From NCBI RefSeq assembly GCF_019457515.1, contig NZ_CP080421.1, positions 992,001-1,056,000 of the forward strand: a stretch of 64,000 nt of DNA, given 5' to 3'. A model generated the notes under the pieces. That model had not been told where the DNA came from. It saw only the letters and a list, made by a program, of their open reading frames with translations, and did not search any database. Positions within the stretch are counted from its first letter, which is position 1. Each line of letters opens with the position of its first letter. Source of the stretch: Shewanella mesophila. GTDB taxonomy: Bacteria; Pseudomonadota; Gammaproteobacteria; Enterobacterales; Shewanellaceae. Shown here piece after piece: positions 45,690-54,186 of this stretch. A program made the translations under genes and the position numbers.

Positions 45690-46310
45690 AATATTAGCCG
45701 AGGGATAGGCGGAAAAATTGTTTAACGTTTCAATGTTGGTGTCTTTCAAATACCAATTGCGCCCCAACAAGATCGGCGAGTGGCTGCCAACTGTTTTGAA
45801 TAGGGGAGTTCGCTTCGCGGACCTTCTGCCAAGTATTTTGCCGCTGCATAATTCAGCTAATTCATCTTTGATCATATCTAAGCTAAAAACGTCCTCTTTT
45901 ACAGGAGTGAGCAGCTCCCCCAAGCTTCGGCGAGTACATTAATCTTAGAATCGACATAAACCGCAGATAGAGTTATTAAGTCGCTGTCACATTTTCGCCT
46001 GTCTTGATTGTGATTCCCGACTAAATCGATATGGGTTCCCTCCGTTACCCCATTGATAGGGAAAGCGCAGTTGGTGAGCCAGTGGCGCAACTAATGATAT
46101 CGGCATCGTTGACCGAACTCAGCAGACTTGTACACGTTTCCACTTGAAGATCTGGGCGTGATTTTTTATTGCTGCGACAATGCATTCTGATTTTTCGTGG
46201 TTTTGTCCCCAGCACGTGACTTTCTCAATTGGACGCACGGAAGCATGGGCTAAAGCCATAAAGGTCGCTCACTCTCCAGTTCCCATAACAAGCCTTGTGT
46301 GAATATTTTA
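45690..46310 (-). pseudogene. Ornithine cyclodeaminase/mu-crystallin family pseudogene
   Basis: Fragments in shifted frames on the minus strand read in order MALAHASVRPIEKVTCWGQN, NDADIISCATGSPT, VTEGTHIDLVGNHNQDRR, LITLSAVYVDSKINVLAEA, then GELLTPVKEDVFSLDMIKDE and TPLFKTVGS. This is the NAD-binding and C-terminal part of the family. The frame breaks near 46080-46130 and 45905-45925, and the N-terminal third is missing. It was a reductase or cyclodeaminase of amino or imino acids. It fills most of an otherwise empty ~1-kb gap. Confidence 0.8.
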
Positions 46311-46545
46311 TGCAATAACGTCTTGGGTTGAAATCAACTCCTGAGTGATATCTCTATTTTTAGGTCTTACCTGTTGGTGTCTTGACGATATTTAATGCTG
46401 TTCGGCATTAAAATATATCAGTAATACGAGTGAGTTGCCGATAATGACTATAATTAACTCTTGAAGTGGTTAAGCTGATATCGGTGAATCCCATCCGAGG
46501 ATGAAGTCACTCAGGAATAATAAACAACGTAAGGATTTTCTTTCT

Positions 46546-48408
46546 ATGCTCATACGCCATAAATTACTCGTAAGTGCTGCAGTTTCTATTTGCTCAGTGA
46601 TTGCGATGTTTGGTTTGCAGAGACATTCGGCCGCGACATTGGACGATTTGTCTCACGCAGCCCAAAAAGTAATTGAACTTGAAAAGGATGTTTTGAGTTT
46701 GCGGAAAGATGAAAAGGATTTTTTTGCCCGTTTAGATATTAATTATCTTGATAAACATAAGCTTAATGCCAGAGAATTAGATTCAACTATCAGAACGCTC
46801 GATGAGATATTTCTGGCTTATGATATTCCGACCAATGCGTTAGATTCCTTTAAGCAAAGTATTGAGCGATATGAAACTGTATTTGTTGATCTGGTTAAAT
46901 TGCAGCAACAGGTAGGGCTTAACCCTAAAGATGGACTCTATGGTCGATTACGTGGAGCTGTGCATAATGTTGAAACCTTAGTGAAGGAGAACAATGAGCC
47001 CGAACTGCTAGTGACCATGTTACAACTAAGGCGCAATGAAAAGGATTTTATGTTACGCCGTAGCTTGAGCTATTTAGACAAGTTTGATAGCAATATCGCA
47101 ATCCTCAGACAACAAGTTGATTCGTCACTCCTAAACAGTAATGTAAAGTCAGAACTTGGTCGTTTGATTGATGCTTATGGTGCTGATTTTAAAGCTTTGG
47201 TAACTAAAGAGCAGGAACTCGGCTTAACGGAGAATGAGGGACAAATGGCAGCGCTGAGAGCCAGTGTCGCCGATGCAGAAAAAGGATTAGCGACTTTAAA
47301 AGAGCAGGCATTAGAGGCGATTCATAGTGCTGAAAGCAGTGCGGTGACAATTAGTATTGCCATTTTTGTATTGATAACGGTTGTTTTGATCAGTTTTACT
47401 CTGGTAATTATTCGCAGCATTATGGAGCCAGTGCAAAGGATCAGTAGTGTGATATCCGCTATTGAGCAGACAAAAGATCTCTCCTTGCGCTGTGACACAA
47501 GAGTAGACGATGAAATTGGTCAAATTGCCACCCATTTTAATGGCATGGTGTCATCTTTTCAGCAATTGATTAAGCAAGTATTAGAATCGGTTGATGTGGT
47601 TAACCATTCTTGTCACGAGTTATCGGCAAACTCAATACGAGCTTCTGAAGGGGTGGCGCGTCAGCTCAATGAAACCGATATGGTTGCTACTGCCATTACA
47701 GAGATGGGGGCAACCATTGATGAGATTGCCAGTAATACGGAACTTGCAGCAGAACGTGCTAGCAATACCCATGACAATGCTCAGAAAGGGCAGGTTGGTG
47801 TAGTGCAAACCATTGAAAAAATTCAAGCATTAGCTGAAGAGCTGAATCATTCTGCTAATGTGGCTGCCGATTTAGAAAAAGACAGTGAAACCATAGGCAG
47901 CGTACTCGATGTCATTCGTGGCATTGCTGAGCAGACTAACTTACTTGCGCTTAATGCGGCGATAGAAGCAGCAAGGGCTGGGGAGCAGGGCAGAGGCTTT
48001 GCCGTGGTTGCTGATGAAGTGAGAAGTCTCGCGATGCGCACCCAAGAGTCGACCGAAGAGATTGCGGGTATTATTCAAACGCTACAATCTCGCACGCGTT
48101 CAATCGTTCAGCTGATGGAGTCAACTCAAAAGCAGGGTGGTGAAAGTGCCGAGCAGGCAGCCAGCGCTGGGGCCTTGTTAGAGCAGATTAACTCAGATGT
48201 CACTAATATCATGGACATGAGTACTCAGATAGCCGCTGCGATTGAAGAACAAAGTATGGTGGCATCAGAGGTCAATAAAAATGTCGTGATTATTCGTGAT
48301 ATAGCTGCGGAATCTGCGACCGCTGCAGATGAGAATGCATCGGCGTCAGATGAAGTCAAAGCGCGAACCGAATCTTTGCTTCAGGCTGTCAGTCTATTTA
48401 AGATTTAG
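46546..48408 (+). CDS. Methyl-accepting chemotaxis protein with HBM-type sensor
   Basis: The ~620-residue chemoreceptor has membrane helices near residues 5-25 and ~275-295 with a ~250-residue periplasmic domain. Two repeats [12 protein letters not shown] and [12 protein letters not shown] mark the helical bimodular (HBM) sensor, known to bind organic acids. HAMP and a signalling domain ([18 protein letters not shown]) follow. ATG 46546 has AAGGA 11 nt upstream; ATG 46501 is in frame but its GAGG abuts the codon. Downstream 48465 is a diguanylate cyclase on the same strand, 56 nt away. Confidence 0.9.
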   Translation: MLIRHKLLVSAAVSICSVIAMFGLQRHSAATLDDLSHAAQKVIELEKDVLSLRKDEKDFFARLDINYLDKHKLNARELDSTIRTLDEIFLAYDIPTNALDSFKQSIERYETVFVDLVKLQQQVGLNPKDGLYGRLRGAVHNVETLVKENNEPELLVTMLQLRRNEKDFMLRRSLSYLDKFDSNIAILRQQVDSSLLNSNVKSELGRLIDAYGADFKALVTKEQELGLTENEGQMAALRASVADAEKGLATLKEQALEAIHSAESSAVTISIAIFVLITVVLISFTLVIIRSIMEPVQRISSVISAIEQTKDLSLRCDTRVDDEIGQIATHFNGMVSSFQQLIKQVLESVDVVNHSCHELSANSIRASEGVARQLNETDMVATAITEMGATIDEIASNTELAAERASNTHDNAQKGQVGVVQTIEKIQALAEELNHSANVAADLEKDSETIGSVLDVIRGIAEQTNLLALNAAIEAARAGEQGRGFAVVADEVRSLAMRTQESTEEIAGIIQTLQSRTRSIVQLMESTQKQGGESAEQAASAGALLEQINSDVTNIMDMSTQIAAAIEEQSMVASEVNKNVVIIRDIAAESATAADENASASDEVKARTESLLQAVSLFKI

Positions 48409-48464
48409 TCCGACAAACCAGCAGAGAAGTTTAAGCGGTTAATAACAGTAAATGATGGGTGCGA

Positions 48465-50042
48465 ATGAAATTAAACCATTTTTTGAATTTGTTAGGCTTA
48501 GTTCTTCTACTGCTGTCTGTCATTACAGCTAGTATCATCTATTATTTTGTTTACCTTCCAGCTATTGCAGAGCAGGTATTACAGAAGCAACACAAAGAGC
48601 TAGCAGTTGTTCAAAAAGGTATCGAGTTTTCACAGCGTAACCTTGAAACGCTCTGTTATGACTATGCCCTCTGGGACAATATGGTTGAGTTTGTTGAATC
48701 AATGTCCATAGACTTTATTCAATCCAATCTCATGGATAATACCTTTGAAGCAGCCAGTTTAGACGGCTTTTACATTTTTGATAGAAAAGGGCTGCTCAAA
48801 TGGCATTATGCAAAGAATCGTAATTATAGCCCGCAATATTTACCTCAGGAGACGGCGGGTTTTATCGGTAGAATTTTGCCCCCGGCAGATGTTTTTTTAC
48901 AAAATAAGCCGAGTGTTCGAAATGGCTTACTCAACATGGGGAGCAAACTGGTCTATTTTAGCAATGTAACAATAATGCCAACCAGTGGTACTGGTGATAT
49001 TGTTGGCAGTCTTTTGGTGGTTAGAGAGCTCAGCGGTAAGGCTGAACAGGAGATTGGCGAGTTAAGCTTAGTTAATTTTCATATCACTAAGTTAGATGTC
49101 AATTTTACAGCACCTAATATGCTGGATTTCCGCAGTCCTCCAAACGTGGTAGAGATAGCAAGCTCTCATGCTTGGATTATTAAGGATGTTTTAGGTTTTG
49201 CTGCGGCAAAAATCACCGTAAACCATGCTGAAGGGCAGTTGCCATCCATTTTTACCCTAGAATCTTTATTAATGTTTTTCAGCGTGTTGATCATGACATC
49301 TATCGCAATATTGCCGCTGTCTTGGTTTGTGTTGCGTCCGTTACGGGTAGTCAATCAAGTGTTATCTAAAATGGCGACTAAAGAACGATTACTTAGAATG
49401 CCTACGACTTGGCGTATAGACGAAATCGCGAATTTAACCCTCTCATTTAACTTAGTGGTCGATAAGCTTGAGCGACACCAAAATTATCTCGAAAACCTCT
49501 CCTTTAATGATGCTTTGACAGGTATTGCTAATCGGCGCAGTTTGGAGGTTTTTGCCGAACGGGCGCACGAGCATTGGCGTGCTGGAAAGGGGGCCATTGG
49601 TTTTTTAATGATTGATATCGATTATTTTAAAATTTATAACGATTCAGTAGGTCATCAAGCTGGCGATCAAGTGCTTATTCGAGTCGCCCAAGCCTTAATG
49701 GTTGAATGCCGTCGGCGCGGGGAGTTAGTTACTCGCTATGGTGGTGAGGAGTTTTGTGTAGTTATTCAAGGGGATAACACTGCGCAGATGACCTTGTTGG
49801 CAGAGCGTCTTTTGAAGCGTGTTCGAGCCCTCAATATTTATCATGAGCAATCACCATTAGGTATTATCACTGTGAGTATAGGTGGAGTATTCTACCCACC
49901 TTTTCATCCGCAGTTTACTGATGTTGACTGGCAATCAATGATAGGTTTAGCAGACGGCCAACTTTATGTGTCTAAACATGCGGGGCGTAATTGTCTCAAC
50001 ATAAACTATCAAAGCGTTAACCCACTCATGATTGTGGGTTAA
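48465..50042 (+). CDS. Diguanylate cyclase with periplasmic CHASE4-like sensor
   Basis: The ~525-residue protein has a membrane helix (~8-30), a periplasmic CHASE4-like domain (DYALWDNMVEFVES, IFDRKGLLKWHY), a second helix (~265-285), a HAMP-like linker and a GGDEF domain (DALTGIANRRSL, then GGEEF). The inhibitory site five residues before GGEEF is RRGE and not RxxD, so product inhibition may be weak. ATG 48465 has GGG close upstream; GTG 48459 also in frame. It may be co-transcribed with the HBM receptor and share its signal. It ends inside a strong hairpin. Confidence 0.9.
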   Translation: MKLNHFLNLLGLVLLLLSVITASIIYYFVYLPAIAEQVLQKQHKELAVVQKGIEFSQRNLETLCYDYALWDNMVEFVESMSIDFIQSNLMDNTFEAASLDGFYIFDRKGLLKWHYAKNRNYSPQYLPQETAGFIGRILPPADVFLQNKPSVRNGLLNMGSKLVYFSNVTIMPTSGTGDIVGSLLVVRELSGKAEQEIGELSLVNFHITKLDVNFTAPNMLDFRSPPNVVEIASSHAWIIKDVLGFAAAKITVNHAEGQLPSIFTLESLLMFFSVLIMTSIAILPLSWFVLRPLRVVNQVLSKMATKERLLRMPTTWRIDEIANLTLSFNLVVDKLERHQNYLENLSFNDALTGIANRRSLEVFAERAHEHWRAGKGAIGFLMIDIDYFKIYNDSVGHQAGDQVLIRVAQALMVECRRRGELVTRYGGEEFCVVIQGDNTAQMTLLAERLLKRVRALNIYHEQSPLGIITVSIGGVFYPPFHPQFTDVDWQSMIGLADGQLYVSKHAGRNCLNINYQSVNPLMIVG

Positions 50043-50046
50043 CGCT
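50013..50046. terminator. Long hairpin at the converging 3' ends
   Basis: A 13-bp perfect stem (AGCGTTAACCCAC, complement at 50034-50046) with an eight-base loop overlaps the last codons of the diguanylate cyclase and touches the stop of the convergent MCP pseudogene. Confidence 0.7.
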
Positions 50047-51042
50047 CTATAACTTAAAGGTATTAACCTGTTGGCGCATAGTCGTTGCGAGATCTGTTAG
50101 CTTATCGATAGATTGGGCAAGTTCAAGTGCTGATGCTGTCGAGTGCATGGCAATATCACTGATCGCGATAATACTGCGATTGATGCTTTCAGCAACACTA
50201 CTTTGCTCTTGTGCTGAATCACTGACAGTGTTTGCCGCGTTGACAACACCGATTAATATTCCTCGAAGATGAGAGAATAGATCGTTAAAGCTGGTCGAGA
50301 ACGGCCCAAGTTCATCGTTATCTAACTTGTTAAAAGTCACCGTAAGATCGGAGTTTTTCTGGATGCTTGTTAGTTGGCCCCTGATGTAATTAATGGGCGT
50401 CATCACAGCTCAGTTAATCCAAACACCAATAACAAGACTGGCTATCACTGTCAATGTGGTCAGCGTGATGAACAAGGTCAGTGAAGACTAATAAACGTCA
50501 CTAATTTTGTCTTTCTCTTGAGAGGTTACGCGAAGCTACAATGAAATTAATTCTGAGGTAGTGCCGCTGATAGGGTCGGTTACCTTGTAAAGCGGAATAA
50601 TCTCATTATCTAGGGCGCTTTTGACATTGCCTGACATACTGGCGAGTTTCTGAAGTAGATGTTCAATTTTCTGATTGGTGAGGGTAAATAGTCGTTCTGC
50701 GTTAGCGACCAGTTGTCTTTCTTGTTCTGTCAATTCGGTCGATACATATTTTTGCTAACGAATATCAATATTACGACTAGCATCACGCAGGGCTGTCGTA
50801 GCTTCATTAGCGTTAAATTCCCCTGCATTAGCCTTATTGATAGCGTCCATAACAAATACCGCATAATCATCAGCAATGACTTTCAAATCTTCGAGAGGAA
50901 CTACTCTGTGGTTGTAGATAGTGATAACGCCTTTTTCAATAGTCGTCATCATGTTAATGGCAAGTACACAGATACCTATCTGTAGTGTGAGTGGCAGCAT
51001 AATGCCAAATGCCATTTTATGCTTGATTTGAGTGTTGTTCAT
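50047..51042 (-). pseudogene. Methyl-accepting chemotaxis protein pseudogene
   Basis: One continuous frame of 332 codons contains four in-frame stops: TAG at 50755-50757, 50536-50538 and 50488-50490, and TGA at 50410-50412. No frameshift was needed to read through. It encodes an N-terminal helix, a periplasmic four-helix-type sensor (TIYNHRVVPLEDLKVIADDY), a second helix, a HAMP-like part (NDELGPFSTSFNDLF) and the end of a signalling domain. The conserved receptor tip is missing: AANTVSDSAQ joins QSSVAESINRSI directly, an internal deletion. It cannot make a functional receptor. Confidence 0.9.
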
Positions 51043-51147
51043 CTTACTAATCTAAAAGTGGAGGTTTTATCTAAAATGATCGAACTTTAGTTGTGTTTAT
51101 CGGTATGGCAAAAGAATACTGCAGGAGGGGGGGAATATTGAGAAACA

Positions 51148-51174
51148 AAAAAGCCTCGCAATGCGAGGCTTTTT
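51148..51174 (-). terminator. Rho-independent terminator of tRNA-Phe
   Basis: AAAAAGCCTCGCA and TGCGAGGCTTTTT are perfect complements with a minimal loop, located 29 nt downstream of the tRNA; T-run on the minus strand. Confidence 0.85.
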
Positions 51175-51202
51175 CTAGACGCTAGTAGCACCTAATAAAA
51201 TT

Positions 51203-51278
51203 TGGTGCCCGAACCCGGAATCGAACCAGGGACACGAGGATTTTCAATCCTCTGCTCTACCGACTGAGCTATTCGGGC
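51203..51278 (-). tRNA. tRNA-Phe (GAA)
   Basis: The 76-nt gene has a seven-bp acceptor stem (GCCCGAA / TTCGGGC), D-arm, anticodon GAA in the loop TTGAAAA, T-arm with GGTTCGAT, and an encoded CCA end at 51203-51205. Transcribed singly. Confidence 0.97.
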
Positions 51279-51288
51279 GACGGGGTGC

Positions 51289-51317
51289 ATTAAAAAGCTT
51301 TTGCGCATTTGAGTCAA
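51289..51317 (-). promoter_or_regulatory. tRNA-Phe promoter
   Basis: On the minus strand: -35 TTGACT (51312-51317), 17-bp spacer, -10 TTTAAT (51289-51294), then a GC-rich discriminator GCACCCCG as in stringently controlled stable-RNA promoters. Confidence 0.75.
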
Positions 51318-51456
51318 CTAATTTTTTAAAAATAGTTGGCTAAAGCTTTTGTTTGAGCAAGTTTTGCTCGAAACGATGGTTTTTATATCAAAAGTGTCAT
51401 AAGAGGGAGTTTAAAGGTCGGATGTAGCCTGTTTGGCGCTAGGTGAGAATAACAGT

Positions 51457-51484
51457 AAAAAGCTCCGCATTTGCGGAGCTTTTT
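51457..51484 (-). terminator. Rho-independent terminator of bamD
   Basis: AAAAAGCTCCGCA and TGCGGAGCTTTTT pair; it lies directly downstream of the bamD stop on the minus strand. Confidence 0.87.
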
Positions 51485-51489
51485 AAGTG

Positions 51490-52248
51490 TTACTTTAGCA
51501 TTTCATTGTCAGGGAAGTTGGTTTTCATCACCAACAATACATTATCTTTCAACTGCTGTTGTCCTAGTTCATCATAGGCGGTCGCCATTATTTCTAATGC
51601 TCGCTCTGTCGACGGCGTACCTGGATATGCTTCCATTACTGTTTGAGCTCTGACTGCTGCGGCGCTCCATGCGTTCATCTTAATATAATATTCAGCAACC
51701 GTAATTGAGTACTTTGCTAAACGATTTTTCAAAAATAACATACGTTTTTGCGCATCGACAGCGTATTTACTGTTAGGATAGGACTTTATCAAACGGTCAA
51801 AATCTTTAAAGGCATCTTGCGCTGCTTTTGGGTCTCTATCTGTCCTGTCAATGTTTAACATGTCATGAAACATATAATTATCTGACTGCATATTGACGAG
51901 TCCACGCATATAATAGACGTAATCTATATCTTTATGGGTTGGGTTTAAGCGGATGAAACGGTCAATATTAGCTATGCCAGACGCAGGATCATCAAGTTTA
52001 TAGTATGCGTAGATCAGGTCTAATTGAACCTGAGTCTTATGTGGGCCGAAAGGATAGCGAGAGTCTAAAGCTTCTAAAGAGCGAACTGCTTTACTGTAGT
52101 TTCCAAGCTCCATTGATGTTCTTGCTTGAGAATAAAGCACTTCAGGTGATGATTTAGATAGTTGAACATCATCTTCTGGACTACTACTGCAGGCCGATAA
52201 GGCCAGTGATAACAAGGCTACTGCGGCGCCTTTGGCAAAATTATGCAT
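51490..52248 (-). CDS. bamD: Outer-membrane assembly lipoprotein BamD
   Basis: The 252-residue lipoprotein (lipobox LSAC, Cys20) is built of TPR units (LYSQARTSMELGNYSKAVRSL near residues 38-58, DRFIRLNPTHKDIDYVYYMRG up to ~115). It is the essential partner of BamA in folding outer-membrane proteins. Motifs and length match E. coli BamD (245). It is divergent from rluD, the usual arrangement in Shewanella and relatives. Confidence 0.95.
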   Translation of the reverse strand: MHNFAKGAAVALLSLALSACSSSPEDDVQLSKSSPEVLYSQARTSMELGNYSKAVRSLEALDSRYPFGPHKTQVQLDLIYAYYKLDDPASGIANIDRFIRLNPTHKDIDYVYYMRGLVNMQSDNYMFHDMLNIDRTDRDPKAAQDAFKDFDRLIKSYPNSKYAVDAQKRMLFLKNRLAKYSITVAEYYIKMNAWSAAAVRAQTVMEAYPGTPSTERALEIMATAYDELGQQQLKDNVLLVMKTNFPDNEMLK

Positions 52249-52369
52249 ACTTGAATTCGATTCTTTTAAGTTGTAGTTAAGAATTTTTCCATTTCAGGAT
52301 AAAATAGAAACAATCCGATTGTAACAGATAGCACATTATTTTGGACCCCAAAAAGCGGGTACGGTTCCT

Positions 52370-53341
52370 ATGACACAAGAGATTAATCTAAAAAGCGAGA
52401 TAACAGCAACACAAACAGGTCAAAGATTGGATCAAACTTTGGCTGAATTGTTCCCTGACTATTCTCGTACACGCATTAAAGAGTGGATATTGACAGGTGC
52501 TGTCTATGTCGACGGCGTTGTGCAAATTAAACCAAGAGAGAAGGTTCTAGAAGGACAAGAGATTGAAGTTGAAGCGACGCTGCAGGAAGAAACCAGAGCA
52601 GAGGCGCAGGACATAGATCTTAACATTGTTTATGAAGACGACCACATTATCGTTATTAATAAGCAAGCTGGATTAGTGGTTCATCCTGGTGCTGGTAATA
52701 GTGATGGCACCTTGATGAATGCGTTACTGCATCATTGTCCACAGATTGAGCTAGTTCCTCGAGCCGGTATTGTTCATCGTCTCGATAAAGACACTACTGG
52801 GTTAATGGTCGTAGCCAAGACGGTTGAGGCACAAACTCATCTCGTTGCCGCGCTTCAGGCCCGTGAAATCGTGCGTGAGTATGAAGCGATCGTTCAGGGC
52901 GTGATTATTTCTGGTGGGACAGTCGATGCACCTATCGATCGCCACCCGACGAAGCGAACTCATATGGCGGTGGTTCATAACGGTAAACCTGCTGTGACTC
53001 ACTATCGGGTTGCTGAGAAGTTCCGAGCTCACACCCGATTGAGACTGCGCCTAGAATCAGGACGTACCCACCAAATCCGTGTTCATATGGCACATATTGG
53101 CCATGTGTTAGTGGGTGATCCTGTTTACGCTGGTCGTCCTCGTCCACCCAAAGGGGTAACACCTGAGTTTTTTGACATCTATATGGGCTTTAAGCGCCAA
53201 GCGCTGCACGCTGTAAGGCTTGAACTTGCGCATCCATTTACGTTTGAGGTTATGAGCTGGCAGGCACCTATTCCTGAGGATATGCATACCTTAACTCGCG
53301 CGCTACGTGAAGACACTAAAGCTAATCCATCGGACTACTAA
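52370..53341 (+). CDS. rluD: 23S rRNA pseudouridine(1911/1915/1917) synthase RluD
   Basis: The 323-residue enzyme has an N-terminal S4 domain (RLDQTLAELFPDYSRTRIK) and a RluA-type catalytic domain with VHRLDKDTTGLMV, where Asp is the nucleophile, and RTHQIRVHMAHIGHVLVGD. It modifies helix 69 of 23S rRNA and aids ribosome assembly. It is followed 15 nt later by pgeF, as in E. coli (rluD-yfiH). Confidence 0.95.
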   Translation: MTQEINLKSEITATQTGQRLDQTLAELFPDYSRTRIKEWILTGAVYVDGVVQIKPREKVLEGQEIEVEATLQEETRAEAQDIDLNIVYEDDHIIVINKQAGLVVHPGAGNSDGTLMNALLHHCPQIELVPRAGIVHRLDKDTTGLMVVAKTVEAQTHLVAALQAREIVREYEAIVQGVIISGGTVDAPIDRHPTKRTHMAVVHNGKPAVTHYRVAEKFRAHTRLRLRLESGRTHQIRVHMAHIGHVLVGDPVYAGRPRPPKGVTPEFFDIYMGFKRQALHAVRLELAHPFTFEVMSWQAPIPEDMHTLTRALREDTKANPSDY

Positions 53342-53356
53342 TTCATCGAGCAACTA

Positions 53357-54076
53357 ATGTATCGAGCTGACTGGTTTGTACCAAAGGGAGTGAAGTTTGC
53401 TTTTACTGAGCGAACAGGTGGAGTCAGTCAGCCCCCATTCGATAGTTTGAATTTAGGAACTCATGTTGGTGATCAACTGCCGCTAGTCCTACAAAATCGT
53501 CAGTTCCTATTGCAACAGCTTTCGTTATCGAGTGAACCTGCTTGGTTAGAGCAGGTTCATGGTACTGAGGTAGTCGACCTCGATATTGATAGCAATAGAA
53601 CGGCGGATGCCAGTTTATGCCGCACGACCAATCATACCTGTGTGATCATGACAGCAGACTGCTTGCCGGTGTTGATCTGCGATAAGTCTGCAACCCAAGT
53701 GGCGGCAGTTCATGCAGGTTGGCGTGGCTTATGTGATGGTATTATTGAAAAGGTCATTGCACAATTTGATGCCTCGCCAAATGAGCTTTGTGTTTATTTA
53801 GGACCTTGTATTGGCGTCAATGCATTTGAGGTGGGTGATGAAGTTCGGCAACGGTTCATCGACAAACATCAACAAACAGAATCCTTTTTTATCCCGCGAG
53901 CCGACAAATATCTTGCCGATCTTCAAGGTATCGCACGTTATCGGGCTCAGCTAATGGGCGTGAATAATATCTATAACCTGCCACATTGCACCTTTGAGCT
54001 TAAAGATCGTTATTTTTCCTATCGCCGTGAGCCAGTGACAGGACGAATGGCATCTCTAATTTGGTTAGAAAAGTAG
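53357..54076 (+). CDS. pgeF: Peptidoglycan editing factor PgeF (YfiH, laccase-domain)
   Basis: The 239-residue protein has the Cu-oxidase_4/YfiH residues EQVHGT (His), TADCLPV (Cys) and AVHAGWRG (His), which form the metal or substrate site. Members are reported as purine nucleoside phosphorylase-like enzymes and as factors correcting misincorporated residues in peptidoglycan precursors. It is coupled to rluD and followed by clpB, the order rluD-yfiH-clpB also seen in E. coli. Confidence 0.93.
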   Translation: MYRADWFVPKGVKFAFTERTGGVSQPPFDSLNLGTHVGDQLPLVLQNRQFLLQQLSLSSEPAWLEQVHGTEVVDLDIDSNRTADASLCRTTNHTCVIMTADCLPVLICDKSATQVAAVHAGWRGLCDGIIEKVIAQFDASPNELCVYLGPCIGVNAFEVGDEVRQRFIDKHQQTESFFIPRADKYLADLQGIARYRAQLMGVNNIYNLPHCTFELKDRYFSYRREPVTGRMASLIWLEK

Positions 54077-54106
54077 CAATTTTTTGTCGCTATTCGTCGC
54101 AAATTG

Positions 54107-54134
54107 CTTGAATTAGGCAAAAAAGCCCCCATCT
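54107..54134 (+). promoter_or_regulatory. Heat-shock (sigma-32) promoter of clpB
   Basis: CTTGAAT (-35, 54107-54113), a 14-bp spacer and CCCATCT (-10, 54128-54134) fit the sigma-32 consensus CTTGAAA-N11-16-CCCATNT closely. clpB starts 53 nt downstream. Confidence 0.87.
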
Positions 54135-54186
54135 TTAAGTTAACAAAATACTGAAGGTAAACTTCATCCGTTAATTAGGAGGCTGT

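Noticed and set aside
50047..51042. Programmed readthrough or recoding of the TAG/TGA codons in the MCP frame
   Set aside because: The signalling tip is also deleted, and neighbouring genes use TAG/TGA as normal stops; decay is simpler.
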